Below are positions 44,299-52,498 of a stretch of DNA of 64,000 nt, in pieces. Both the position numbers and the translations under genes were made by a program. The DNA lies in contig NZ_CP116967.1 in assembly GCF_032050975.1 (NCBI RefSeq), positions 744,001 through 808,000 of the forward strand, written 5' to 3'. Under the pieces are notes generated by a model. It worked only from the letters and a program-made list of their open reading frames with translations, was not told the DNA's origin and ran no database searches. The DNA is from Candidatus Nitrospira allomarina (GTDB taxonomy: Bacteria; Nitrospirota; Nitrospiria; Nitrospirales; UBA8639). Positions within the stretch are counted from its first letter, which is position 1. The number at the start of each line of letters is the position of its first letter.

Positions 44299-44345
44299 CT
44301 ATTTAGATCACCAAATTTCCTGAAGAATGAAGGAGAACCAAGCAC

Positions 44346-44591
44346 ATGGGCGACCCAATTATTATTGCGCAACGAATTCCCTACGTCCTGGACATGGAAC
44401 CGGGAACCTATTACTGGTGCCGATGTGGGCGATCAAAAACCCAGCCGTTTTGTGATGGGTCTCACACCGGAACCGAATTTTCCCCAATCGAATTGGAACT
44501 CAAAGAACCACAAAAGGTAGCTTGGTGTGGGTGCAAGCACAGCAAAAAATCCCCATTCTGCGACGGCACACATTCCAGACTGGAGTCGTAA
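44346..44591 (+). CDS. CDGSH iron-sulfur domain protein with two motifs
   Basis: An 81-aa protein with two CDGSH-type [2Fe-2S] motifs: CRCGRSKTQPFCDGSH (residues 25-40) and CGCKHSKKSPFCDGTH (about 61-76). Each offers three Cys and one His. Double-motif proteins of this size (type similar to human Miner2) are linked to redox sensing and iron homeostasis. GAAGGAG lies upstream of the ATG. It lies just after the ChaN-like gene, 47 nt apart; a link through iron metabolism is possible. Confidence 0.92.
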   Translation: MGDPIIIAQRIPYVLDMEPGTYYWCRCGRSKTQPFCDGSHTGTEFSPIELELKEPQKVAWCGCKHSKKSPFCDGTHSRLES

Positions 44592-44904
44592 ACTATGACC
44601 CTCGGCTTTTTGAATTCAGCCAGATATTTTAGACAATCGCGTTGCCCCAGCTTCTCTCCTGCATGTAGCCCATAATATCGAGGTCTTCGCTTGCTACCCA
44701 TAAGCAATACATCATCCAGAATTTATGTATTATAAACTAGCATAAAAAGTCTAATTATAATTTACTATTCAATGACTTGCATCACGGAAATAAAATTTAC
44801 TACAATCCACGACGATTGTGGGTAGCAGATCTTGTGATTGGAATGCTATCCCAATTATAAAGTTGTGTAAGAAATTTTCAATGTCCGAAAGTGAGGATTT
44901 TCGT
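44592..44904. other. AT-rich intergenic region
   Basis: About 310 bp. The second half is very AT-rich and likely holds the promoter of the small membrane protein that follows. No gene or RNA was recognised. Confidence 0.4.
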
Positions 44905-45072
44905 ATGAGGCGGATTACTAGCTTTCTGAGTGCTTTTCTTGTGTTAGCCGCAAACCCAGCCTTTGCCAATGAACCAGGCGGAGGATATGAGGGGATTACG
45001 GCCATGTACTATGGAATGATCGGAATTATCCTGGCTTACGGGGTCTATGACATTTTCTTCAAAAAGTCATAA
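44905..45072 (+). CDS. Small exported or membrane protein, 55 aa
   Basis: A 55-aa protein with a cleavable-looking signal peptide (residues 1-20, ending ANPAFA|NE), a short Gly-rich linker and one membrane helix (about residues 30-48), ending in FFKKS. No family was recognised. The ATG at 44905 follows GTGAGG; earlier in-frame ATGs would add an unlikely N-terminus. Confidence 0.6.
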   Translation: MRRITSFLSAFLVLAANPAFANEPGGGYEGITAMYYGMIGIILAYGVYDIFFKKS

Positions 45073-45116
45073 CGCCGCCCGCATTCCCTAACACACCTAA
45101 AGAATTCCTCTTCTTA

Positions 45117-45140
45117 CCCCTTCCCGCTCACGGGGAGGGG
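45117..45140. terminator. Hairpin between convergent genes, possible terminator
   Basis: CCCCTTCCCG (45117-45126) pairs with CGGGGAGGGG (45131-45140), with one G-T pair, around a CTCA loop. It separates a plus-strand gene from the minus-strand esterase. T runs are weak on both sides. Confidence 0.4.
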
Positions 45141-45146
45141 TGGCAT

Positions 45147-45944
45147 TTACTCTTTGGCCGGAATATTCTGTCCAGTTTTGAGTAAAGGCTCCAATGTTTG
45201 GAAAACATTCTGAGCCACAATGGTATAGCCTTCTGCCGTAGGATGAACTCCATCCGCCTGGTTTAAGCCAGGTTGAGCAGCCACTCCTTCTAATAAAAAT
45301 GGAACCAGTGGAAGACTCAATTCCTTGGCCAGCCGTTCATACATTTCAAAAAACTCCCCCGTATAGGCTTCGCCGTAATTTGGCGGAATGCGCATGCCCG
45401 CTAAAATGACCATCACCCCTGCATTCCGCAACCGTTCAATTATGCTACGAAGATTTGCATAGGTCTGTTCCAAAGGTAAGCCCCGGAGTCCATCATTGAC
45501 TCCCAATTCTAATATGACAACCGTCGGCCGACTTTTTAAAATCCAATCTACCCGTCGCAATCCTCCCGCGGAGGTATCTCCGCTAACCCCGGCATTAACC
45601 ACCTCATAGTAAAATCCACGTTCCTGTAAATGTTTTTCCAATTGAGCCGGATAGGACTCCTCCGATGACACGCCCAATCCAGCCGTTAAGCTATCACCAA
45701 AGGCAACGATTTTTGGAAGAGATTCGTTCTTTCGCACCAATGGCCCGGGTAAAGATGGTTCGTCCGGGAATTGGGCCTGAGAGTCTAACAAGTCGGGACT
45801 GCGATTCATGGACTCTGATAGACCGGGTGAAGGACTCTCCTCGGGGCCACACCCCAGGATTCCCAGACAGAAGAGCACGAGGACTGATAGGATGCATGTA
45901 TGCATAATAGCTGGATAGAATCTCTTAACTCTATTATTCACCAT
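45147..45944 (-). CDS. SGNH/GDSL esterase, TesA-like lipoprotein
   Basis: A 265-aa protein with a lipoprotein signal (lipobox ending Cys32 in GILGC) and an SGNH hydrolase domain from about residue 78. Block I AFGDSLTAG has Ser85, block II NAGVSGDTSAGG, block III LELGVNDGLRG has Asn150, and block V DGVHP has Asp231 and His234. It resembles E. coli TesA (thioesterase I/arylesterase). It is divergent from the YbbA/YbbP-like ABC genes, the same partnership as tesA-ybbAP in enterobacteria. A Ser/Pro-rich linker follows the lipobox. Confidence 0.92.
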   Translation of the reverse strand: MVNNRVKRFYPAIMHTCILSVLVLFCLGILGCGPEESPSPGLSESMNRSPDLLDSQAQFPDEPSLPGPLVRKNESLPKIVAFGDSLTAGLGVSSEESYPAQLEKHLQERGFYYEVVNAGVSGDTSAGGLRRVDWILKSRPTVVILELGVNDGLRGLPLEQTYANLRSIIERLRNAGVMVILAGMRIPPNYGEAYTGEFFEMYERLAKELSLPLVPFLLEGVAAQPGLNQADGVHPTAEGYTIVAQNVFQTLEPLLKTGQNIPAKE

Positions 45945-45967
45945 TTGAACCCGTTTGTGTAATCAAC

Positions 45968-46738
45968 GTGAATGTTCCTTCATCGTCTACATCCTCTTCC
46001 GCCTCTTTGACCGCCCAAACCCCAGCATCCCGGCTTCTCATTTCCGTCAATCATCTTGGAATGCAGCTTCAGGCGGGGAGTCATTCCGTCCAGATCTTAC
46101 AGGACATTTCCTTCGAGGTCCTCACACATCAGGTGGTTGCTATTGTCGGACCGTCCGGAAGCGGAAAATCAACTCTCCTGGGATTGCTTGCAGGCCTCGA
46201 CCGACCAACACAGGGGTCTATCCGCATTCATCAGACTGACATCACGACCTTAAGCGAGACTGAAATGGCGCACTTTCGACGCAAACACATTGGCTATGTG
46301 TTTCAAGCGTTTCATCTCATTCCCACTCTGACTGCACTGGAAAATGTGGCCCTCCCTTTAGAATTGCAAGGAATAACCACGGGCACAATACGAGCCAAAA
46401 CACTTTTACAATCCGTCGGACTAGAACATCGTCTTCACCATTATCCCGTTCAACTCTCCGGTGGGGAACAGCAACGAGTGGCCTTGGCACGCGCCTTTAT
46501 TGTCCGCCCTCCCCTCCTGCTTGCAGACGAACCCACCGGCAATCTGGATAGCTCAACCGGTGCAATGGTGATTGATCTGCTGTGGGAACTTCATCAACAA
46601 CACGGCAGCACTCTCGTCTTAGTCACTCACGACATGTCATTGGCCGCTCGCGCACAACGTATCCTAACCTTGCGGGATGGAGCAATGGTGAATGAGGAGA
46701 CGGCCCCTCCGCTGTTATCCTCCGGCTCAGAGGCATGA
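45968..46738 (+). CDS. ABC transporter ATP-binding protein, YbbA/LolD type
   Basis: A 256-aa ATPase with Walker [11 protein letters not shown]-loop [19 protein letters not shown], signature [14 protein letters not shown], Walker [14 protein letters not shown] and switch His in LVTHD. It belongs to the MacB/LolD/YbbA branch. Its stop overlaps the ATG of the permease gene (ATGA at 46735-46738). With that permease it forms a complex thought to act on envelope substrates in concert with TesA; the substrate is not known. Confidence 0.94.
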   Translation: MNVPSSSTSSSASLTAQTPASRLLISVNHLGMQLQAGSHSVQILQDISFEVLTHQVVAIVGPSGSGKSTLLGLLAGLDRPTQGSIRIHQTDITTLSETEMAHFRRKHIGYVFQAFHLIPTLTALENVALPLELQGITTGTIRAKTLLQSVGLEHRLHHYPVQLSGGEQQRVALARAFIVRPPLLLADEPTGNLDSSTGAMVIDLLWELHQQHGSTLVLVTHDMSLAARAQRILTLRDGAMVNEETAPPLLSSGSEA

Positions 46739-49392
46739 TCCCCATTTCGGTCAAACTCGCCTGGCGGGAAATCCAGAGCGTCTGGTCTCGATTTCTATTT
46801 TTATTTCTCTGCATTGCACTTGGTGTCGGCGCCATTGTGGCCGTGGACCTGTTTGCCGTGAATGTCGCACAAGTCATTCTGGGGGATACCCGTGCTCTGT
46901 TAGGCGGTGATGTCGAGCTATCATGGCGGCGGGCAATTTCAGACAAGGGCCATAAAGTGCTGGACTCCCTCACCGACCGTGACATCGTTCTCTCACACGT
47001 GACCGAAATCGCCGCAATGGCGACGGTGAACAACCCTACCTCCCAAGCGGCCCTCCCGAAAATAGCTTCTCAATTGGTGGAACTCAAGGCCATAGATTCG
47101 GCCTATCCTCTCTATGGTCGGGTAGAAGCGGAACCTGATCTCCCGACAGCGCAACTGCTGGATCCGCTTCAATCCGGTTGTGGTCGCTCGCCGTGCTTTG
47201 GCGCACTTGTCCAGGAATCTTTGCTGATCCGGCTCAATCTGACCGTTGGCAGCGAGCTGCAGATTGGCCAAGGAAACTTCCTTATTACCGCCGTACTGAA
47301 AAAGGAACCCGACAAAATTGCCAATGGATTTAGTTTGGGCCCACGGGTCATGATTTCCCAGGACGCGCTCAAGGCCACCGCCTTGATCCAAATCGGAAGC
47401 CGAATTCAGGAACGATATCGTCTGTCCCTATCCAACTCCACCTCTCTTGAGCCTTTGATGGGTGAGTTACGCGGGCGCCTCAGCCAGGAAGGGGCCCGGG
47501 TCACCTCATTTCGCGATGCCCAGCCACGACTCCGCCGGTTCCTTGACCAATTAAATCTCTATCTTGGGCTTATCGGGTTTACGATCTTATTGGTCGGTGG
47601 GATCGGAGTGGCTTGCACGATTCAAGGCTTCCTCACACAAAAAATACCCATTATTGCCACGCTCAAAACCCTGGGAGCCGATTCTTCACAAATCATTCGC
47701 CTCTACCTCACACAAAGCCTCATCCTGGGAGGGATTGGCAGTCTTTTTGGGATCATAGTCGGCGTAGTCCTCCACCGAGGCTTACCGCTATTGCTTCAAG
47801 GCATTATTCCTGAAACCATGCCGATGAATCCCACTGTCGCTCCAATTCTTCGGGGGATGGTTCTTGGCATCCTCGCCACACTGGCCTTCTCACTCTGGCC
47901 TCTATTGGCCATCCGTCATGTCTCTCCGGCATTGGTGTATCGACAAGCCGTGAACCACTCCCAAACTATAGCCAACACCCAATCCAGACTAACCCGATGG
48001 CGGACCATCTTTAAGCATTGGTGGAATGACCGGGCACAGGTCGTGGTCGGCATCAGCATGATGGTGGGCGTGACCGGCCTGGCCATGTGGCAAGCCCACT
48101 CCCTGACCCTCGGTTTAGTTTTTTCCGTTGCATGTGCGGTGGCCGTTCTCCTCCTCATAGGAGGCACTGGAGTACTGTATAGCATTCTCCGGCATGTGCC
48201 GATTCCTCAACGGTATTTGTTGCGTCATGCGGTGAGAAATCTTCAACGGCCTGGAAACTTTACCAATGCCATGACGTTGGCCATTGGAATTGGTGTCATG
48301 CTTTTAACCACGCTAACCATTGTGCAACGGTCCTTACTTGATCTGATAGGAAACCAGATACCCTCTCAGGCTCCTTCATTTTTTTTCATAGACATCCAAC
48401 CAGACCAACATTCCCAATTTGTGGATGTGCTACGACAACAATTCCCGGATTCACCGTATAAATTAGTTCCGGTCGTAAGGTCTCGTCTCACGGCCATCAA
48501 CGGAAAACCCATTGATCCGGAAGAGCATAAGGGCAAACGAAACGGATGGTATTTCACCAGGGAATACGTCTTGACGACATCCCGGAATCTTCCAAAAGAT
48601 AACGTCCTTACCGAGGGTCAATGGTGGGATCACACCAAGCAATCAGACGCGGATGGAGGGATGAAAACCCCCTCAGATTTCCCCTTGATCTCCGTGGAGG
48701 AAGACGCCGCAAAAAACCTGGGGCTCACCTTAGGGTCAACCCTGACGTTGGATATTCAAGGGGTGCCACTTGTCGCAAAAGTGGGCAGTCTTCGACAGGT
48801 GGATTGGGGAAGTTTTTCCATAAACTTTTTCATGATCCTTCAGCCGGGCTCTTTTGACGGTGCTCCGTTTACCTACATCGCCACAACCAGAGTGCCAACA
48901 ACTCTCGAGGTCCCCTTACAGCAAGCCATCGTCGCCGTCCTGCCCAATGTAACAGCCATTAAAGTGGGAGATGTGCTGGAGAGTATTGGTCGAATCTTTC
49001 ACCAATTGGCCCTGGGGATTCAAGCCTTGGCTCTTCTCTGTCTGGTCACCGGCGCCGTAGTCATGATTGCGGCGATTTCAATTAACCGGTACCGGCGTCT
49101 TCATGAATTGGCAATTGTGAAAGCCCTGGGAGCAAGTCGCGGGTTACTGGTATTTTCGCTGGGAGTAGAATTCGGTGTCATTGGAGCCTTTGCAGGCCTG
49201 GTTGGACTTGGATTGGGGTGTCTCCTCTCCTGGTCTCTCTTGTACTTCTTTTTTGACCTGACCTGGACCGTCGATCTCATCATATTGAGCACAGGCTTGC
49301 TTTTGACAATTTTGCTATGCCTCGCGACGGGCTTTCTCGGAACTTACCGGTTGCTGGGCTTCCCTCCCCTGTCCGTACTCCGTCAAGAATAA
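46735..49392 (+). CDS. ABC transporter permease, YbbP type (FtsX-like domains)
   Basis: An 885-aa inner-membrane protein with an N-terminal helix, a periplasmic domain, three helices of a first FtsX-like domain (about residues 275-400), a central pair of helices, further FtsX-like helices from about 760 to the end, and a second periplasmic domain. The ending GFLGTYRLLGFPPLSVLRQE is typical of the family. It pairs with the ATPase upstream by a 4-nt overlap. Length is slightly above E. coli YbbP (804 aa). Confidence 0.92.
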   Translation: MIPISVKLAWREIQSVWSRFLFLFLCIALGVGAIVAVDLFAVNVAQVILGDTRALLGGDVELSWRRAISDKGHKVLDSLTDRDIVLSHVTEIAAMATVNNPTSQAALPKIASQLVELKAIDSAYPLYGRVEAEPDLPTAQLLDPLQSGCGRSPCFGALVQESLLIRLNLTVGSELQIGQGNFLITAVLKKEPDKIANGFSLGPRVMISQDALKATALIQIGSRIQERYRLSLSNSTSLEPLMGELRGRLSQEGARVTSFRDAQPRLRRFLDQLNLYLGLIGFTILLVGGIGVACTIQGFLTQKIPIIATLKTLGADSSQIIRLYLTQSLILGGIGSLFGIIVGVVLHRGLPLLLQGIIPETMPMNPTVAPILRGMVLGILATLAFSLWPLLAIRHVSPALVYRQAVNHSQTIANTQSRLTRWRTIFKHWWNDRAQVVVGISMMVGVTGLAMWQAHSLTLGLVFSVACAVAVLLLIGGTGVLYSILRHVPIPQRYLLRHAVRNLQRPGNFTNAMTLAIGIGVMLLTTLTIVQRSLLDLIGNQIPSQAPSFFFIDIQPDQHSQFVDVLRQQFPDSPYKLVPVVRSRLTAINGKPIDPEEHKGKRNGWYFTREYVLTTSRNLPKDNVLTEGQWWDHTKQSDADGGMKTPSDFPLISVEEDAAKNLGLTLGSTLTLDIQGVPLVAKVGSLRQVDWGSFSINFFMILQPGSFDGAPFTYIATTRVPTTLEVPLQQAIVAVLPNVTAIKVGDVLESIGRIFHQLALGIQALALLCLVTGAVVMIAAISINRYRRLHELAIVKALGASRGLLVFSLGVEFGVIGAFAGLVGLGLGCLLSWSLLYFFFDLTWTVDLIILSTGLLLTILLCLATGFLGTYRLLGFPPLSVLRQE

Positions 49393-49734
49393 ACCCAATT
49401 TAAAAGTTTGCGGTGTTCTTCTCCCAAAACCACACCTGTGTCTGATGCTAGGCCCACTCATAGGATAAACCTCTCATACAAGTTATCTATTCAGATACAG
49501 ACTGTATGGTGTTGAATAACAATTTGTCCCACAACTGATGCCCTAATACCTCATCCTCTTAACTTTTTTTAAATATTTTTAAAACCCATTATAAAAATTT
49601 TGCTCTCCATTCATCAGTATTACAATGAGTTAGACGGATGAGACCCTTAAACTGATCTTTCGTTTTCTCTTTGGGTACATTCTTTGCTTTATTTACTTTG
49701 TAAAGTGGCAAACACAAAACATTTGAGGGAAGCC
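49393..49734. other. Intergenic region without a recognised feature
   Basis: About 340 bp, AT-rich in its centre. No gene or RNA was recognised. It probably holds the promoter of the small membrane protein at 49735. Confidence 0.35.
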
Positions 49735-49854
49735 ATGGAAATTATTTTAGCCATCTGTGTCACAGGCCTTGGAATCTTCGGAGGAATGCTTATTTTTTGG
49801 AATGGTCAGAACTCTGTAACTTCTAAGACACCTGGCACTTCCCTTACACGGTAG
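49735..49854 (+). CDS. Small membrane protein, 39 aa
   Basis: A 39-aa frame starting MEIILAICVTGLGIFGGML with one clear membrane helix (residues 2-22) and a polar tail rich in Ser and Thr. GAGGGA lies 5 nt before the ATG. No family was recognised. It precedes a response-regulator gene by about 150 bp. The good start and hydrophobic helix argue for a real gene. Confidence 0.5.
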   Translation: MEIILAICVTGLGIFGGMLIFWNGQNSVTSKTPGTSLTR

Positions 49855-50003
49855 AGAGATGGCCAAAACAACACAGACCTGTGCGTACCCGACACTTGTT
49901 CATGAGCCATCTTTGAGTGATTTCACTAACGATGAACCAACCTTGAAGGGGCGTGTTCCATCAGGATGGTGGATTCAGTCATAGGGGAAAAAAGGAGATC
50001 TTG

Positions 50004-50438
50004 ATGCCAAAAAACGTACTCATTATTGATGATGATGGTATGAGTCGCGGATTGCTCCGAATGGTCCTGGAATATGATGGATGCCAGTGCGTGGAAGCCG
50101 AAAACGGAGCCAAAGGGTTATCACTGCTTGAATCAAAATCATTTGACATTGTGATTCTGGATAATGCGATGCCCGTCATGACCGGCATGGATTTTTTGGA
50201 CCGGTTACAACATATCCCACGCAAACCCGACATCCCCATCATTATGGTGACCGGTTTCCTCAACGCCGTCGTCCGCGAAAACGCCACCCGCTTAGGAGCC
50301 TATGCAATTATCGGTAAACCCTATGATTTTGGGGAATTACGGGCCATTGTCACTCAATTAAGTCCCTCAGCCTCCACGCAACCCCGTTCCTTCGTGGTGG
50401 CCAACATGTCCCAAACCTATAGTCCCCCTCCGGCCTGA
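50004..50438 (+). CDS. Single-domain response regulator
   Basis: A 144-aa receiver. The acidic pocket is VLIIDDDG (residues 5-12), the phospho-acceptor Asp is in FDIVILDNAMPVMTGMDF (about residue 54), and the conserved Lys is in IGKPYDFGEL. A Ser/Pro-rich tail of about 25 residues follows. AAGGAG lies 7 nt before the ATG at 50004, which also fits the receiver start; a longer frame from 49953 lacks support. It resembles the receiver at 3518 in layout. No kinase gene is nearby. Confidence 0.88.
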   Translation: MPKNVLIIDDDGMSRGLLRMVLEYDGCQCVEAENGAKGLSLLESKSFDIVILDNAMPVMTGMDFLDRLQHIPRKPDIPIIMVTGFLNAVVRENATRLGAYAIIGKPYDFGELRAIVTQLSPSASTQPRSFVVANMSQTYSPPPA

Positions 50439-50484
50439 GATAGGGATGAAGGAATCATTCCTCCCCAAAAAGCATACTCCGGGG

Positions 50485-52350
50485 CTATTGTCCAAATAAC
50501 TGTTTCAGAACATCCGCTCCATCTTGTAAGAGTTGTTGTAATTCCTGTTCATCCCCCTGTAAGACTTTCTCAATCCTCCGCTCCACGTTCGTTTTGACCT
50601 GCTGCCCAAAGGATTGCGTATCAAAATGCAGTACCGGTTTCTGAACGGTTCCCATTACCGTAAAAGGCAGCACCAACCTTCCCTGATGCCAAGCAACTTT
50701 GGCCATCGGAAACCGCTGAATAATCCGCTCGCCGATTGTCCGTGAAACGACCAGATTGCCCTGTAGATTCAATGATTCATCAAAGGCGAGACTTCCCACC
50801 CCTGTCATTGAGAAATCTGGTGCCTCAACGGTCAATTGCCGAATCGCCAGTCCCTTGCCTTCCAGTTCCGCGTTGGCATCAATCAAGGAAAATTTCGTCG
50901 CACCGGTGGATTCCTCCAGAAGGTCCGGTAGCTGAAGGGCATCTTCAATCCCCTGCATGACATCAAATCCAATTAATTGCCCATCCCGGATCATCAATTG
51001 GACTGGTCCGGTCATCGTTGATCGCCCGGAGGGCGAGTGCGCCGCTCGCCCGAGGCTCCAATGCAATTCTCCTACACCGCTCAACCGGAGGGAGGAAGAC
51101 CTTAAGGCCTCCATCAATGATTCAACCGCAAAATTCCTAAAGGTTCCCTGGACCGAGAGCAGGGGAAGAGCTGGGGTCCCATCCCATCTTCCATGCGCCT
51201 CAAGATTTCCCCTAAACGCTTGGGCCTTGAGGAACACCAGGTCCACCCTTCTCCCTTGGATCACCGTTTCAAAACGAATCTTCTCCAGTGAAAACGGGCG
51301 TCGCACGGAAAGCGCCCAGGGAAAATCAACTGAGGACACAGTAGGGGCCTCACCGGACAAAATCAGACGTCCAGGCGTCCCATGACCCGAAAGGTGAATC
51401 CTGGCCCCACCCGTTTGGAGATCAACGGTCAACGGATCAATCCTCACTCCTGTGGATGGTTTCGAGGGCCCATTGGGGATCAGAGATGCCATCAGATGAG
51501 CCTGAAGGTCTTTGACGAACACAGGTTTATCCAACGCGATATTCAGGGGCATGTCATCCGTCGATAGGTCTGGAATCTGCACGTCCAACTCAAGTCTTCC
51601 ATCCATCACTTGGCCCTTTGCGGTTCCCTCTACACTACCTATCCTGCCCGCGAGATCGATCATCGGAAGATCAAAAGTGGATTGAAGGGGGCCAAATCGC
51701 CCGGTCATTTCCAAGGGGAGCTGATTGGGCATCACCACACCCTTCACATGCAGACTCGCCGTCTGGCCAAATTGGACTGAATCCGTAACCACATCCAGTT
51801 GCTCAAGGTAGTAGGAACGGAAGGGTTCTTGGGCACGATCCTCATACTGTAGGAATCCTCCACTCATAGATAACCGCTCCACTGCAAACACACCGAATAA
51901 GGGCTTGAGAGCATTGGCTGGATTCGAACCCGCCTTCTCAGGCGGATGGAGAGCCGGATCTTTTCCGACAGTGACCATATTTAACACCCCATCATGCCTG
52001 CGGATGACGTGGACTCTCGGATCATGAAGACGCACGTGTTCAACCTGAATATGCCGGCGCAACAGGGGAAGCCACTGAATCTCCACCTCAGCAAAAGGAA
52101 TCGTGACAAACGCCTGAGGACTGAACGCCGGGTCATCCCCAATTGTCAGATCCCGCACCCGAAAACCCAGCTTAGGAAAAAGAGTGAAGCGGACATCCTG
52201 CACATCAACCGGACGATGGAGGGCCTGTTCCAGAACGGGTAAATACCGATCCCGGTACCGATTCAAATCCAGCAAAACCGGAAGAAGCAGGATGACCACA
52301 ATCACCAGACCAATGAGGATAGCGAGACCAACCATGATATTACTCTTCAC
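50485..52350 (-). CDS. AsmA family protein
   Basis: A 621-aa protein with one N-terminal membrane helix (about residues 5-27) and a large, beta-rich periplasmic part. The AsmA_N pattern is clear: LDLNRYRDRYLPVLEQALHR, FTLFPKLGFRVRDLTIGDD, VEHVRLHDPRVHVIRR. The C-terminal AsmA-like domain (about 430-560) is followed by a charged tail. Family members are bridge-like lipid transfer proteins between inner and outer membrane (established for relatives such as TamB and YhdP). Divergent from polA. Confidence 0.88.
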   Translation of the reverse strand: MKSNIMVGLAILIGLVIVVILLLPVLLDLNRYRDRYLPVLEQALHRPVDVQDVRFTLFPKLGFRVRDLTIGDDPAFSPQAFVTIPFAEVEIQWLPLLRRHIQVEHVRLHDPRVHVIRRHDGVLNMVTVGKDPALHPPEKAGSNPANALKPLFGVFAVERLSMSGGFLQYEDRAQEPFRSYYLEQLDVVTDSVQFGQTASLHVKGVVMPNQLPLEMTGRFGPLQSTFDLPMIDLAGRIGSVEGTAKGQVMDGRLELDVQIPDLSTDDMPLNIALDKPVFVKDLQAHLMASLIPNGPSKPSTGVRIDPLTVDLQTGGARIHLSGHGTPGRLILSGEAPTVSSVDFPWALSVRRPFSLEKIRFETVIQGRRVDLVFLKAQAFRGNLEAHGRWDGTPALPLLSVQGTFRNFAVESLMEALRSSSLRLSGVGELHWSLGRAAHSPSGRSTMTGPVQLMIRDGQLIGFDVMQGIEDALQLPDLLEESTGATKFSLIDANAELEGKGLAIRQLTVEAPDFSMTGVGSLAFDESLNLQGNLVVSRTIGERIIQRFPMAKVAWHQGRLVLPFTVMGTVQKPVLHFDTQSFGQQVKTNVERRIEKVLQGDEQELQQLLQDGADVLKQLFGQ

Positions 52351-52498
52351 GAAGACATGCTCCCGTCATGAGGCAGAGGATTGGGTAGTTTACCATGTTC
52401 CATTTTTCTCCGTAGATAAACCATCCTAAGATATCGACACCTCAAGGACTATCAGGTATCTTCAAGGGCCAACAATCACACAAAGAGGATATTTTCCT

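Noticed and set aside
44462-44707. 81-aa minus-strand frame
   Set aside because: Half of it is antisense to the CDGSH gene, and no start signal is present.
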